6,802 bases of DNA from DASVBJ01 sp036375895 (lineage in GTDB: Bacteria; Actinomycetota; Actinomycetes; JACCUZ01): assembly GCA_036375895.1 (NCBI GenBank), contig DASVBJ010000196.1:1-6802 (forward strand), written 5' to 3'. Below, piece after piece: positions 1 to 5,714 of the stretch; the first letter of the stretch is position 1, and each line of letters opens with the position of its first letter. The translations under genes were made by a program, and so were the position numbers. The notes under the pieces were generated by a model. That model was not told the origin of the DNA and searched no databases. It was given only the letters and a program-made list of their open reading frames with translations.

Positions 1-1
1 C

Positions 2-1948
2 GACAAGCAGTGGCCCAGGCTCGACGCGCTGCGGGAGCCGGACATCGACCACGACGACCGGCTCGTCGCTCTCGCGATGCGCCGGCCCCTCGGCGCGTTC
101 TACCGGGTCGGTGCGTTCCGGCTCGACGACATGCAGTCGGCCGTGAACGAGCTGTCGGCGATCGTCGTCTCCGCGTCCGTGCACGAGGGTTGGGTCGCGC
201 CGACCCGGGTGCGCCGCGACGGCAAGATCATGCACGTGATCGAGAAGCCGGTCGGCGCCCGGGTGCTCGGAGGGCACGCCTTCACCATCGTCGGCTACAA
301 CGACATCGGCTTCCTCGTGCAGAACTCCTGGGGCAACAAGTGGGGTCGCGGCGGCTTCGCGACGCTGCCCTACGACGACTGGCTCGAGTCGGGCTACGAC
401 GCCTGGGTCGCCCGGCCCGGCGTACCGTCCATCGTCTCCTCGCGGCAGCACACGAAGACGGTCACGGTCTCCGGCGGCGCGCTGGCCGAGGGACCCGGTC
501 CCGATCTCGCCCGGCTGACGCGGCACGTCGTCAACCTCGGCAACGACGGCGTGCTCTCGCAGAACGGCCGGTTCGTGAGCACACCGAACCAGGTCCACCA
601 GGTCTTCGAGCGGATGGCCGACTACCACGCGCACTGGGCGGGCCAGCCGGACGGCGCGGCCGAGCCGAGCCGGGTGGTGCTGTACGCACACGGTGGCCTC
701 AACAGCGAGGGCACCGGCCTCACCATCGCCCAGCGGCAGCTGAACTGGTGGCTCAACAACCGCGTCTACCCGGTCACCTTCGCGTGGCAGACCGGGCCGG
801 TGGAGACGCTGACCGACCAGCTCACCGACATCGTGCGGCGCCGACTGCCGGCCGGCGGGCTGGGGTTCAACCTGGTCGAGCAGTTCGACCGGTTCGTGGA
901 GAAGTTCGCCCGGTCGAACGTCCGCTGGATGTGGGACGAGATGAAGGAGAACGCCGCGCTCGCGGCGAAGCCGATCCCGCGGTCAAAGGCGCCGGTCTGG
1001 CCGCCGGACACCGAGGCGGCGCAGCGGCGGATGGCCGAGCTGCCCGGGGCGTCGCTGGTGGCCGACCGGCTGGCAAGGTACGTCGTGGCCGCACCCGCCG
1101 AGCGGCCGGTCGAGGTGCACCTGGTCGGTCACAGCGCGGGCTCGATCTTCCTGGCCGGTGTGCTCGACCGGCTCGCCGAGCTCGGCGTCCCGGTGGCGTC
1201 GCTGACCTACCTCGCCCCGGCGATCCGCACCGACGTGTGGATGCGCCAGGTGCTGCCGCACCTGCGCGAGCGGCGGGTCGCCCGCTTCGCGTCCTTCGGG
1301 CTCGACGACGCCCGCGAGCTCGACGACACGTGCGGGGCCGGCGGCGTGAACGTCTACCAGAAGTCGCTGCTCTACCTGGTGTCCCGGGCGCTCGAGCGGA
1401 CCGCGAAGGGACAGGCCGAGGTGCCGCTGGTCGGGATGGCGCGGTTCGCGGCGACCGCGGTCGGGGGGACCACCCTGGCCGAGGCCGTGCGCGGTGTCGG
1501 CGGCGATCTCGTCTGGGCGCCCTCGGAGCAGCCGGCGGTGAGCCGGACCGACTCCACCACGCACGGTGGCTTCGACGACGACGGGCCCACGATGACCTCG
1601 GTGATGCTGCGCGTCCTCGGGCGGGCGCAGGCCGAGGAGCGCTGCGTCTTCCGTCCCAACGTGCCGCTGTCCGGCCCCGAGCCGCCGGAGCGGGCACCGG
1701 CGGTCGGCCGGGCGGAGCCGACGACGGCGGAGGTCGCAGAGGCGGGGACGGTGCCGGTCAGCCGCATGGCGCCGCCGGCGCGCAAGCCGGGCCGGCAGAA
1801 GGCGGTGCCGCCGGCGCGCCCGGTCAAGGGGCGCCGGACCGATAAGGCCGGCCCGGTCGCGCTGCCGGAGGCGAGGGAGGCCCCCGAGTCGACGAGCCAG
1901 ATCATGGACGCCCTGCTCCGGAGCGGCTGGGAGCCCGCCGACAGCTGA
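2..1948 (+). CDS. Papain-like cysteine peptidase / alpha-beta hydrolase fusion protein (5' partial)
   Basis: The frame is open from base 2 and the start is upstream; the ATG at 77 lies inside the peptidase domain and is not the start. 648 residues are visible (numbered from base 2). Residues 1-115 are the C-terminal half of a C1A (papain-like) peptidase: His92 in GGHAFTIVGY and Asn108 in QNSWG have the family's spacing of 16; the catalytic Cys must lie outside the window. Residues about 118-225 form an unassigned connecting region. From about 226 an alpha/beta-hydrolase follows: an oxyanion-type YAHGG (His230), a nucleophile elbow GHSAG (Ser378) and a late THGGF (His521) that could be the catalytic His; the acid residue is not clear. 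Residues about 555-629 are Pro/Ala/Arg-rich and probably disordered, followed by STSQIMDALLRSGWEPADS at the C-terminus. No membrane segment is visible. Domain calls are firm; the substrate and biological role are unknown. It is convergent with otsA, 37 bp between stops. Confidence 0.85.
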   Translation, partial: DKQWPRLDALREPDIDHDDRLVALAMRRPLGAFYRVGAFRLDDMQSAVNELSAIVVSASVHEGWVAPTRVRRDGKIMHVIEKPVGARVLGGHAFTIVGYNDIGFLVQNSWGNKWGRGGFATLPYDDWLESGYDAWVARPGVPSIVSSRQHTKTVTVSGGALAEGPGPDLARLTRHVVNLGNDGVLSQNGRFVSTPNQVHQVFERMADYHAHWAGQPDGAAEPSRVVLYAHGGLNSEGTGLTIAQRQLNWWLNNRVYPVTFAWQTGPVETLTDQLTDIVRRRLPAGGLGFNLVEQFDRFVEKFARSNVRWMWDEMKENAALAAKPIPRSKAPVWPPDTEAAQRRMAELPGASLVADRLARYVVAAPAERPVEVHLVGHSAGSIFLAGVLDRLAELGVPVASLTYLAPAIRTDVWMRQVLPHLRERRVARFASFGLDDARELDDTCGAGGVNVYQKSLLYLVSRALERTAKGQAEVPLVGMARFAATAVGGTTLAEAVRGVGGDLVWAPSEQPAVSRTDSTTHGGFDDDGPTMTSVMLRVLGRAQAEERCVFRPNVPLSGPEPPERAPAVGRAEPTTAEVAEAGTVPVSRMAPPARKPGRQKAVPPARPVKGRRTDKAGPVALPEAREAPESTSQIMDALLRSGWEPADS

Positions 1949-1990
1949 CCGACCGGCACCCCGACCGGTCCGCTCCGGGGGGCGGTCAGC
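1944..1990. terminator. Shared bidirectional terminator overlapping both stop codons
   Basis: GCTGACCG (1944-1951) and CGGTCAGC (1983-1990) are a perfect 8-bp inverted repeat. Inside it CCCCG (1959-1963) can pair with CGGGG (1976-1980). The repeat contains the TGA of the peptidase/hydrolase gene (1946-1948) and the complement of the otsA stop (1986-1988). There is no T-tract on either strand, which is common for actinobacterial terminators. The position between two converging genes supports a two-way terminator; termination itself is inferred. Confidence 0.6.
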
Positions 1991-3461
1991 CGAGCGAGTC
2001 GAGCTGCTCGGTGAGCCAGGCCACGGGTGGCAGGCGGGACGCCCGCTCGGCCAGCCGTCGGGTGCGCGCCAGCCGCTCGTCGTCGGGCATGCACAGCGCC
2101 GCGTGCAGCGCGTCCGCGGTGCCGTAGACGTCGAACGGGTTCACCAGCAGCGCGTCGTCGGCGAACTCGTCGGCCGCGCCGGCCTGGGTGGACAGCACGA
2201 CGGCGCAGCCCCGCTCGGAGAGCAGGGGCACCTCCTTGGCGACGAGGTTCATGCCGTCGCGCACCGGGTTGACGAGGAGCACGTCGCCGAGCCGGTACAG
2301 CGCCAGCGAGCGGGCGTAGTCGTCGTTCACGTACAGGATGATCGGGCGCCAGTCCGCCGTGCCGAACTCGTCCTCGATCTCGCCCGCCAGCCGCTGCACG
2401 CTGCCGGTGTACTCGCGGTACTCCGGCAGGTCGTGCCGGCTCGGATAGGCGGAGGCGACGTGCACCACCCGGCCGTGCCACTCCGGGTAGCGGCGCAGCA
2501 GGTCCCGGTAGGCGAGCAGGCCGCGGCCGATGTTCTTCGACAGCTCCGTGCGGTCGACCCGCACGATGGACTTCCGGCCGGCGAGCTGCTCGATGAGAGC
2601 GGCCCGGCGGGCCACCACGTCGTCCTGAGCCGCCCGCTCGCGCAGGCTGTCGGGCTCGACCCCGAGCGGGTGGACGCCGAGGCGGGTCGTGCGCCCGTCG
2701 TACGTCACCTCGAGGGTGCCGTCGCCCGCCGTCTTGCAGCCGGCCCCCAGCACGTCGGCGCAGCAGTCGACGAAGGCCTTCGCCCAGCGGCGGGAGTGGA
2801 ACCCGGTGTGGTCGGCTCCCAGCATGCCGCGCAGCGTCTCGACGGCAACGTCGTCCGGCAGCAGGCGGAAGTAGTCCGGGGGCGCCCACGGGGTGTGGGA
2901 GAAGTGGGCGATGCGCACGTCCGGGCGCAGGTCGCGCAGCAGCCGGGGGGCCAGGGTGAGGTGGTAGTCCTGGATCAGCACCTTCGCGCCGGGGGCCGCA
3001 TCCTCGGCGAGCGCCTCGGCGAAGCGCCGGTTGTAGGCCTCGTACGACGCCCACTCCCGCCGGAACGCGCTGTCGAAGGCCGGGGCGGTGGGCGTCGCGT
3101 AGAGCAGGTGGTGCACGAACCACAGCGTGGAGTTGGCGACGGCGTTGTAGGCCCGGTGGAACGTCGCCGGGTCGATGTCGAGCATGCGCACCGCGGTGCC
3201 GCCCGTCTCGTGACCGTCGTGGTCGAGCCGGCCGCCCGGGGCGTGGACAGCTGCCGCTCGGTCCGCGTCGGACAGGGCCGCGCAGACCCACACCGCCTCG
3301 TGCCCGGCGCCGATGCTCATCAACGCGGAGACCAGGCCGCCGCCGCCGCGGTTCGCCCGCAGCGTGCCGTCGTCGGCCTCCGAGAACGACAGGGGCCCGC
3401 GGTTGGACGCGACGAGCAGCTCGGCCTTTCCGGCGGGGTCGGCGTGACCTGGTTGATCCAT
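1986..3461 (-). CDS. otsA: Trehalose-6-phosphate synthase-like glycosyltransferase (GT20)
   Basis: 491 residues from an ATG at 3461, preceded by GGGAGGG with 8 nt spacing; a TTG 36 nt further upstream also keeps the frame open but lies in a hairpin loop. OtsA makes trehalose-6-phosphate from a nucleotide-sugar glucose donor and glucose-6-phosphate in the cytoplasm. GT20 hallmarks are visible in order: SNRGP (19-23), a glycine-rich RGGGGL loop (38-43), QDYHL (164-168), HFSHTPW (186-192), RVDRTELSKN (301-310, with the Arg/Lys that bind donor phosphates in the family), RDGMNLVAKE (401-410) and GAADE (428-432) before ALLVNP. Length is close to the E. coli enzyme (about 474). It differs from the enterobacterial form in having SNRGP for the usual NRLP-like segment and SKNIGRG for KGI. 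The same fold occurs in pseudo-glycosyltransferases such as VldE/ValL, so the exact reaction is probable but not certain. No otsB-type phosphatase gene is adjacent in the window. Confidence 0.88.
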   Translation of the reverse strand: MDQPGHADPAGKAELLVASNRGPLSFSEADDGTLRANRGGGGLVSALMSIGAGHEAVWVCAALSDADRAAAVHAPGGRLDHDGHETGGTAVRMLDIDPATFHRAYNAVANSTLWFVHHLLYATPTAPAFDSAFRREWASYEAYNRRFAEALAEDAAPGAKVLIQDYHLTLAPRLLRDLRPDVRIAHFSHTPWAPPDYFRLLPDDVAVETLRGMLGADHTGFHSRRWAKAFVDCCADVLGAGCKTAGDGTLEVTYDGRTTRLGVHPLGVEPDSLRERAAQDDVVARRAALIEQLAGRKSIVRVDRTELSKNIGRGLLAYRDLLRRYPEWHGRVVHVASAYPSRHDLPEYREYTGSVQRLAGEIEDEFGTADWRPIILYVNDDYARSLALYRLGDVLLVNPVRDGMNLVAKEVPLLSERGCAVVLSTQAGAADEFADDALLVNPFDVYGTADALHAALCMPDDERLARTRRLAERASRLPPVAWLTEQLDSLG

Positions 3462-3469
3462 GGACCTGA

Positions 3470-3476
3470 CCCTCCC
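3470..3476 (-). promoter_or_regulatory. otsA ribosome binding site
   Basis: On the minus strand GGGAGGG lies 8 nt before the ATG at 3461. This decides the start in favour of that ATG over the upstream in-frame TTG at 3497. Confidence 0.8.
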
Positions 3477-3479
3477 GCG

Positions 3480-3508
3480 CGGCGCCGGGACAGGCAACCC
3501 CGGCGCCG
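3480..3508 (-). promoter_or_regulatory. 10-bp hairpin next to the otsA ribosome binding site
   Basis: CGGCGCCGGG (3480-3489) and CCCGGCGCCG (3499-3508) pair perfectly around a 9-nt loop. On the otsA transcript the stem ends 3 nt before the GGGAGGG ribosome site, so it would sit in the 5' leader or at the promoter. It could act as a leader structure or as an operator palindrome in DNA; the sequence does not decide between these. Confidence 0.45.
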
Positions 3509-3530
3509 TCTCAGCCCCCGGACCGACTCT

Positions 3531-3558
3531 CTGCCGTCGATCAGCGCGGACCTAGACT
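3531..3558 (+). promoter_or_regulatory. Candidate promoter for thrC
   Basis: TAGACT (3553-3558) fits the actinobacterial -10 pattern TAnnnT, and a weak -35 candidate, CTGCCG (3531-3536), lies 16 bp upstream. Initiation near 3565 would begin the transcript about 16 nt before the SAM riboswitch, the expected arrangement. The -35 is poor, so this is a placement by context. Confidence 0.45.
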
Positions 3559-3580
3559 CGACCGCACAACTGAACACCCG

Positions 3581-3716
3581 CTCATCAAGAGGGGCAGAGG
3601 GAACGGCCCGTTGAAGCCCCGGCAACCGCACTCGAGCGCTCGTCCGCGTCCACGCGAGGCCCGCTCGGTCACGGTGCCAAGTCCGACCCACGGCGTCCGC
3701 CGATGGGAAAGATGAG
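3581..3716 (+). promoter_or_regulatory. SAM-I (S-box) riboswitch upstream of thrC
   Basis: All core S-box elements are readable. P1 is CTCATC (3581-3586) with GATGAG (3711-3716). P2a is GGGGC (3591-3595) with GCCCC (3616-3620), interrupted by the kink-turn strands AGAGGGA and TTGAA. P2b is GGG (3599-3601) with CCC (3607-3609). The P2 loop CGG (3604-3606) can form the pseudoknot with CCG (3683-3685). The invariant GGCAACC is at 3621-3627. P3 includes CGAGCG (3633-3638) with CGCTCG (3662-3667), followed by GGTGCCAAGTCC. P4 is CCCA...CGG (3687-3693) with CCG.TGGG (3700-3707), then GAAAGATGAG. A kink-turn and a P4 placed between P3 and P1 favour SAM-I over SAM-IV. Bound SAM should stabilise P1 and lower thrC expression. 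The call rests on manual pairing and consensus memory. Confidence 0.9.
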
Positions 3717-3720
3717 GAGA
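3714..3720 (+). promoter_or_regulatory. thrC ribosome binding site overlapping riboswitch P1
   Basis: GAGGAGA lies 11 nt before the thrC ATG, with a further AAAGG closer in. Its first three bases (3714-3716) are also the end of the 3' strand of riboswitch helix P1. Closure of P1 would therefore hide part of the ribosome site, which points to control at translation initiation. Confidence 0.7.
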
Positions 3721-3731
3721 AAGGCCTCGCC

Positions 3732-5003
<1,272 letters not shown>

Positions 5004-5017
5004 GGCCGGGTGACGGC

Positions 5018-5070
5018 GGGGTCTGGCCCGTCCGGGCTAAACCGTTCGGACCCCGCATCCCCAGATGCGG
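5018..5070 (+). terminator. Candidate thrC terminator hairpins
   Basis: The clearest hairpin is CCGCATC (5053-5059), loop CCCA, GATGCGG (5064-5070), a perfect 7-bp stem about 50 nt after the thrC stop. Just upstream GCCC (5026-5029) and GGGC (5034-5037) form a small hairpin, and GGGGTC (5018-5023) can pair with GACCCC (5049-5054), competing with the main stem at its base. There is no T-tract, so termination is inferred from position. Confidence 0.5.
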
Positions 5071-5101
5071 CATTGCCCTGTGCAGGGGGGACATCGGGCG
5101 T

Positions 5102-5107
5102 TACGCT
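5102..5107 (+). promoter_or_regulatory. Candidate -10 element for the cold-shock gene
   Basis: TACGCT fits TAnnnT and follows the thrC terminator candidate. A start near 5114 would give a leader of about 115 nt, long as in many cold-shock genes. No convincing -35 is present (CTGTGC 18 bp upstream is weak), so confidence is low. Confidence 0.3.
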
Positions 5108-5166
5108 GCGCCTCGGTCGAGCTTCGAGTGCACCAAGAGCTGTTCGCGGAGCCCCAGCCCATCGTG

Positions 5167-5217
5167 GCCGGGTCGAGCACGACCCGATCCCGTGTGGTGC
5201 GGGATCGTCGGCCCGGC
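5167..5217 (+). promoter_or_regulatory. Competing hairpins in the csp leader
   Basis: Hairpin A is CGGGTCG (5169-5175), loop AGCA, CGACCCG (5180-5186). Hairpin B is CGATCCCG (5185-5192), a 7-nt loop, CGGGATCG (5200-5207). The two share bases 5185-5186, so at full length they exclude each other. A third helix, GCCGGG (5167-5172) with CCCGGC (5212-5217), would break A, enclose B and end 3 nt before the ribosome site AGGAG (5221-5225). The pairings are exact; a switching role is inference. Confidence 0.5.
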
Positions 5218-5230
5218 AACAGGAGTAGGA

Positions 5231-5431
5231 ATGGCTCAGGGCACCGTCAAGTGGTTCAACAGCGAGAAGGGCTACGGCTTCATCGCGGTTGACGGTGGCG
5301 CGGACGTGTTCGTCCACTACAGCGCGATCCAGATGGACGGCTACCGCTCCCTCGAGGAGGGGCAGCGGGTGGAGTTCGAGATCTCGCAGGGTCAGAAGGG
5401 TCCGCAGGCGGACGCTGTCCGCGCGGTCTGA
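5231..5431 (+). CDS. Cold-shock protein, CspA family
   Basis: 66 residues, the usual length for a single cold-shock domain (about 65-70). It binds single-stranded RNA/DNA and acts as an RNA chaperone. RNP1 is seen as KGYGFIAV (13-20) and RNP2 as VFVHYSAI (26-33), with the canonical start GTVKWFN at 4-10 and the end PQADAVRAV. The ATG has AGGAG 5 nt upstream (5221-5225). It lies between thrC and groEL with its own structured leader and a very strong terminator hairpin 19 nt after the stop, so it is probably monocistronic. Cold-shock genes are multi-copy in Actinomycetota, and whether this one is cold-inducible or constitutive cannot be told from sequence. The family call is very secure; the specific paralogue name is not, so no symbol is given. 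Confidence 0.98.
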   Translation: MAQGTVKWFNSEKGYGFIAVDGGADVFVHYSAIQMDGYRSLEEGQRVEFEISQGQKGPQADAVRAV

Positions 5432-5450
5432 CGAGCCCGGCAGGCGCCAT

Positions 5451-5491
5451 CGCGACGGCCCGGCCCCCCGCGTGGGGGCCGGGCCGTCGCG
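5451..5491 (+). terminator. Strong 18-bp hairpin terminator after csp
   Basis: The arms at 5451-5468 and 5474-5491 are perfect reverse complements over 18 bp, nearly all G/C, around a 5-nt loop (CGCGT). It starts 19 nt after the csp stop and no T-tract follows. It should insulate the groEL promoter from upstream transcription. A 9-nt tandem repeat (CGTGTCCCG at 5490-5498 and 5499-5507) follows directly. Confidence 0.85.
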
Positions 5492-5525
5492 TGTCCCGCG
5501 TGTCCCGGTCGGTGGGGACGACGCG

Positions 5526-5552
5526 CTTGCACTCGAGGGGGCAGAGTGCTAA
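5526..5552 (+). promoter_or_regulatory. CIRCE operator 1 (HrcA site)
   Basis: CTTGCACTC (5526-5534), 9 nt, GAGTGCTAA (5544-5552). The right half matches the CIRCE consensus TTAGCACTC-N9-GAGTGCTAA 9/9 and the left half 7/9, with the exact N9 spacer. It overlaps the promoter, as expected for repression by HrcA. Confidence 0.92.
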
Positions 5553-5556
5553 TCAT
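5527..5556 (+). promoter_or_regulatory. groEL promoter
   Basis: TTGCAC (5527-5532) is a good -35. The -10 falls in TAATCAT (5550-5556); AATCAT at 18 bp spacing matches 4 of 6 bases of the consensus. The predicted start is near 5562, giving a leader of about 150 nt. Both boxes lie within or at the edge of CIRCE 1. Confidence 0.65.
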
Positions 5557-5560
5557 TGCG

Positions 5561-5587
5561 TTAGCACTCTCCTTGTGAGAGTGACAA
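5561..5587 (+). promoter_or_regulatory. CIRCE operator 2 (HrcA site)
   Basis: TTAGCACTC (5561-5569), 9 nt, GAGTGACAA (5579-5587). Here the left half is a perfect consensus match and the right half is 7/9, with the exact N9 spacer. It begins 8 nt after CIRCE 1 and lies at or just after the predicted transcription start. Confidence 0.92.
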
Positions 5588-5597
5588 GGAGACATCC

Positions 5598-5682
5598 CGG
5601 ATCTGACCGGTGAGGTCGGCGCGGGAGCGGCGAGGGTCGCCGCGACCGGTCGGCCGTCCGTCGCGGGCGCCGCGCAGATCCG
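5598..5682 (+). promoter_or_regulatory. Nested helices in the groEL 5' leader
   Basis: Three perfect 7-bp helices nest: CGGATCT (5598-5604) with AGATCCG (5676-5682), GACCGGT (5605-5611) with ACCGGTC (5645-5651), and GCGGCGA (5627-5633) with TCGCCGC (5637-5643). The first two are contiguous on the 5' side and leave a GC-rich branch (5652-5675) on the 3' side. The fold ends 15 nt before the ribosome site. Its function is not known; see findings. Confidence 0.45.
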
Positions 5683-5697
5683 TCTTCCACCCCGATC

Positions 5698-5704
5698 GGG
5701 AGGA
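5698..5704 (+). promoter_or_regulatory. groEL ribosome binding site
   Basis: GGGAGGA lies 10 nt before the ATG at 5715 and supports that start. Confidence 0.8.
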
Positions 5705-5714
5705 CCGGAACCGC

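Noticed and set aside
77..79. ATG as the start of the peptidase/hydrolase gene
   Set aside because: The frame is open upstream to the window edge, and the protein lacks the N-terminal half of the peptidase domain if begun here.
10..1845. 611-codon plus-strand reading frame over the peptidase/hydrolase gene
   Set aside because: Arg/Pro/Ala-rich translation with no recognisable motif; it is the other-frame shadow of a gene whose true frame shows clear C1A and hydrolase motifs.
1372..3291. 639-codon minus-strand reading frame
   Set aside because: Out-of-frame shadow running through otsA and the antisense of the hydrolase gene; no family resemblance, extreme Arg/Pro/Ala content.
3462..3497. Alternative TTG start adding 12 residues to OtsA
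   Set aside because: It sits in a hairpin loop without a ribosome site, while the ATG at 3461 has GGGAGGG at good spacing.
2103..3614. 503-codon plus-strand reading frame opposite otsA
   Set aside because: High-GC antisense frame mirroring otsA; no motifs, and it runs into the thrC riboswitch.
3581..3716. SAM-IV or T-box identity for the thrC leader
   Set aside because: The kink-turn strands and a P4 between P3 and P1 fit SAM-I better than SAM-IV; there is no T-box anticodon stem or T-box sequence.
5010..5228. 72-codon frame between thrC and csp as a small gene
   Set aside because: GTG start without a ribosome site, low-complexity translation, no Gly-Gly end or other motif, and it covers the leader hairpins.
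5490..5507. Tandem CGTGTCCCG repeat as a protein-binding iteron
   Set aside because: Only two 9-nt copies directly after a terminator; chance duplication in GC-rich DNA is sufficient.
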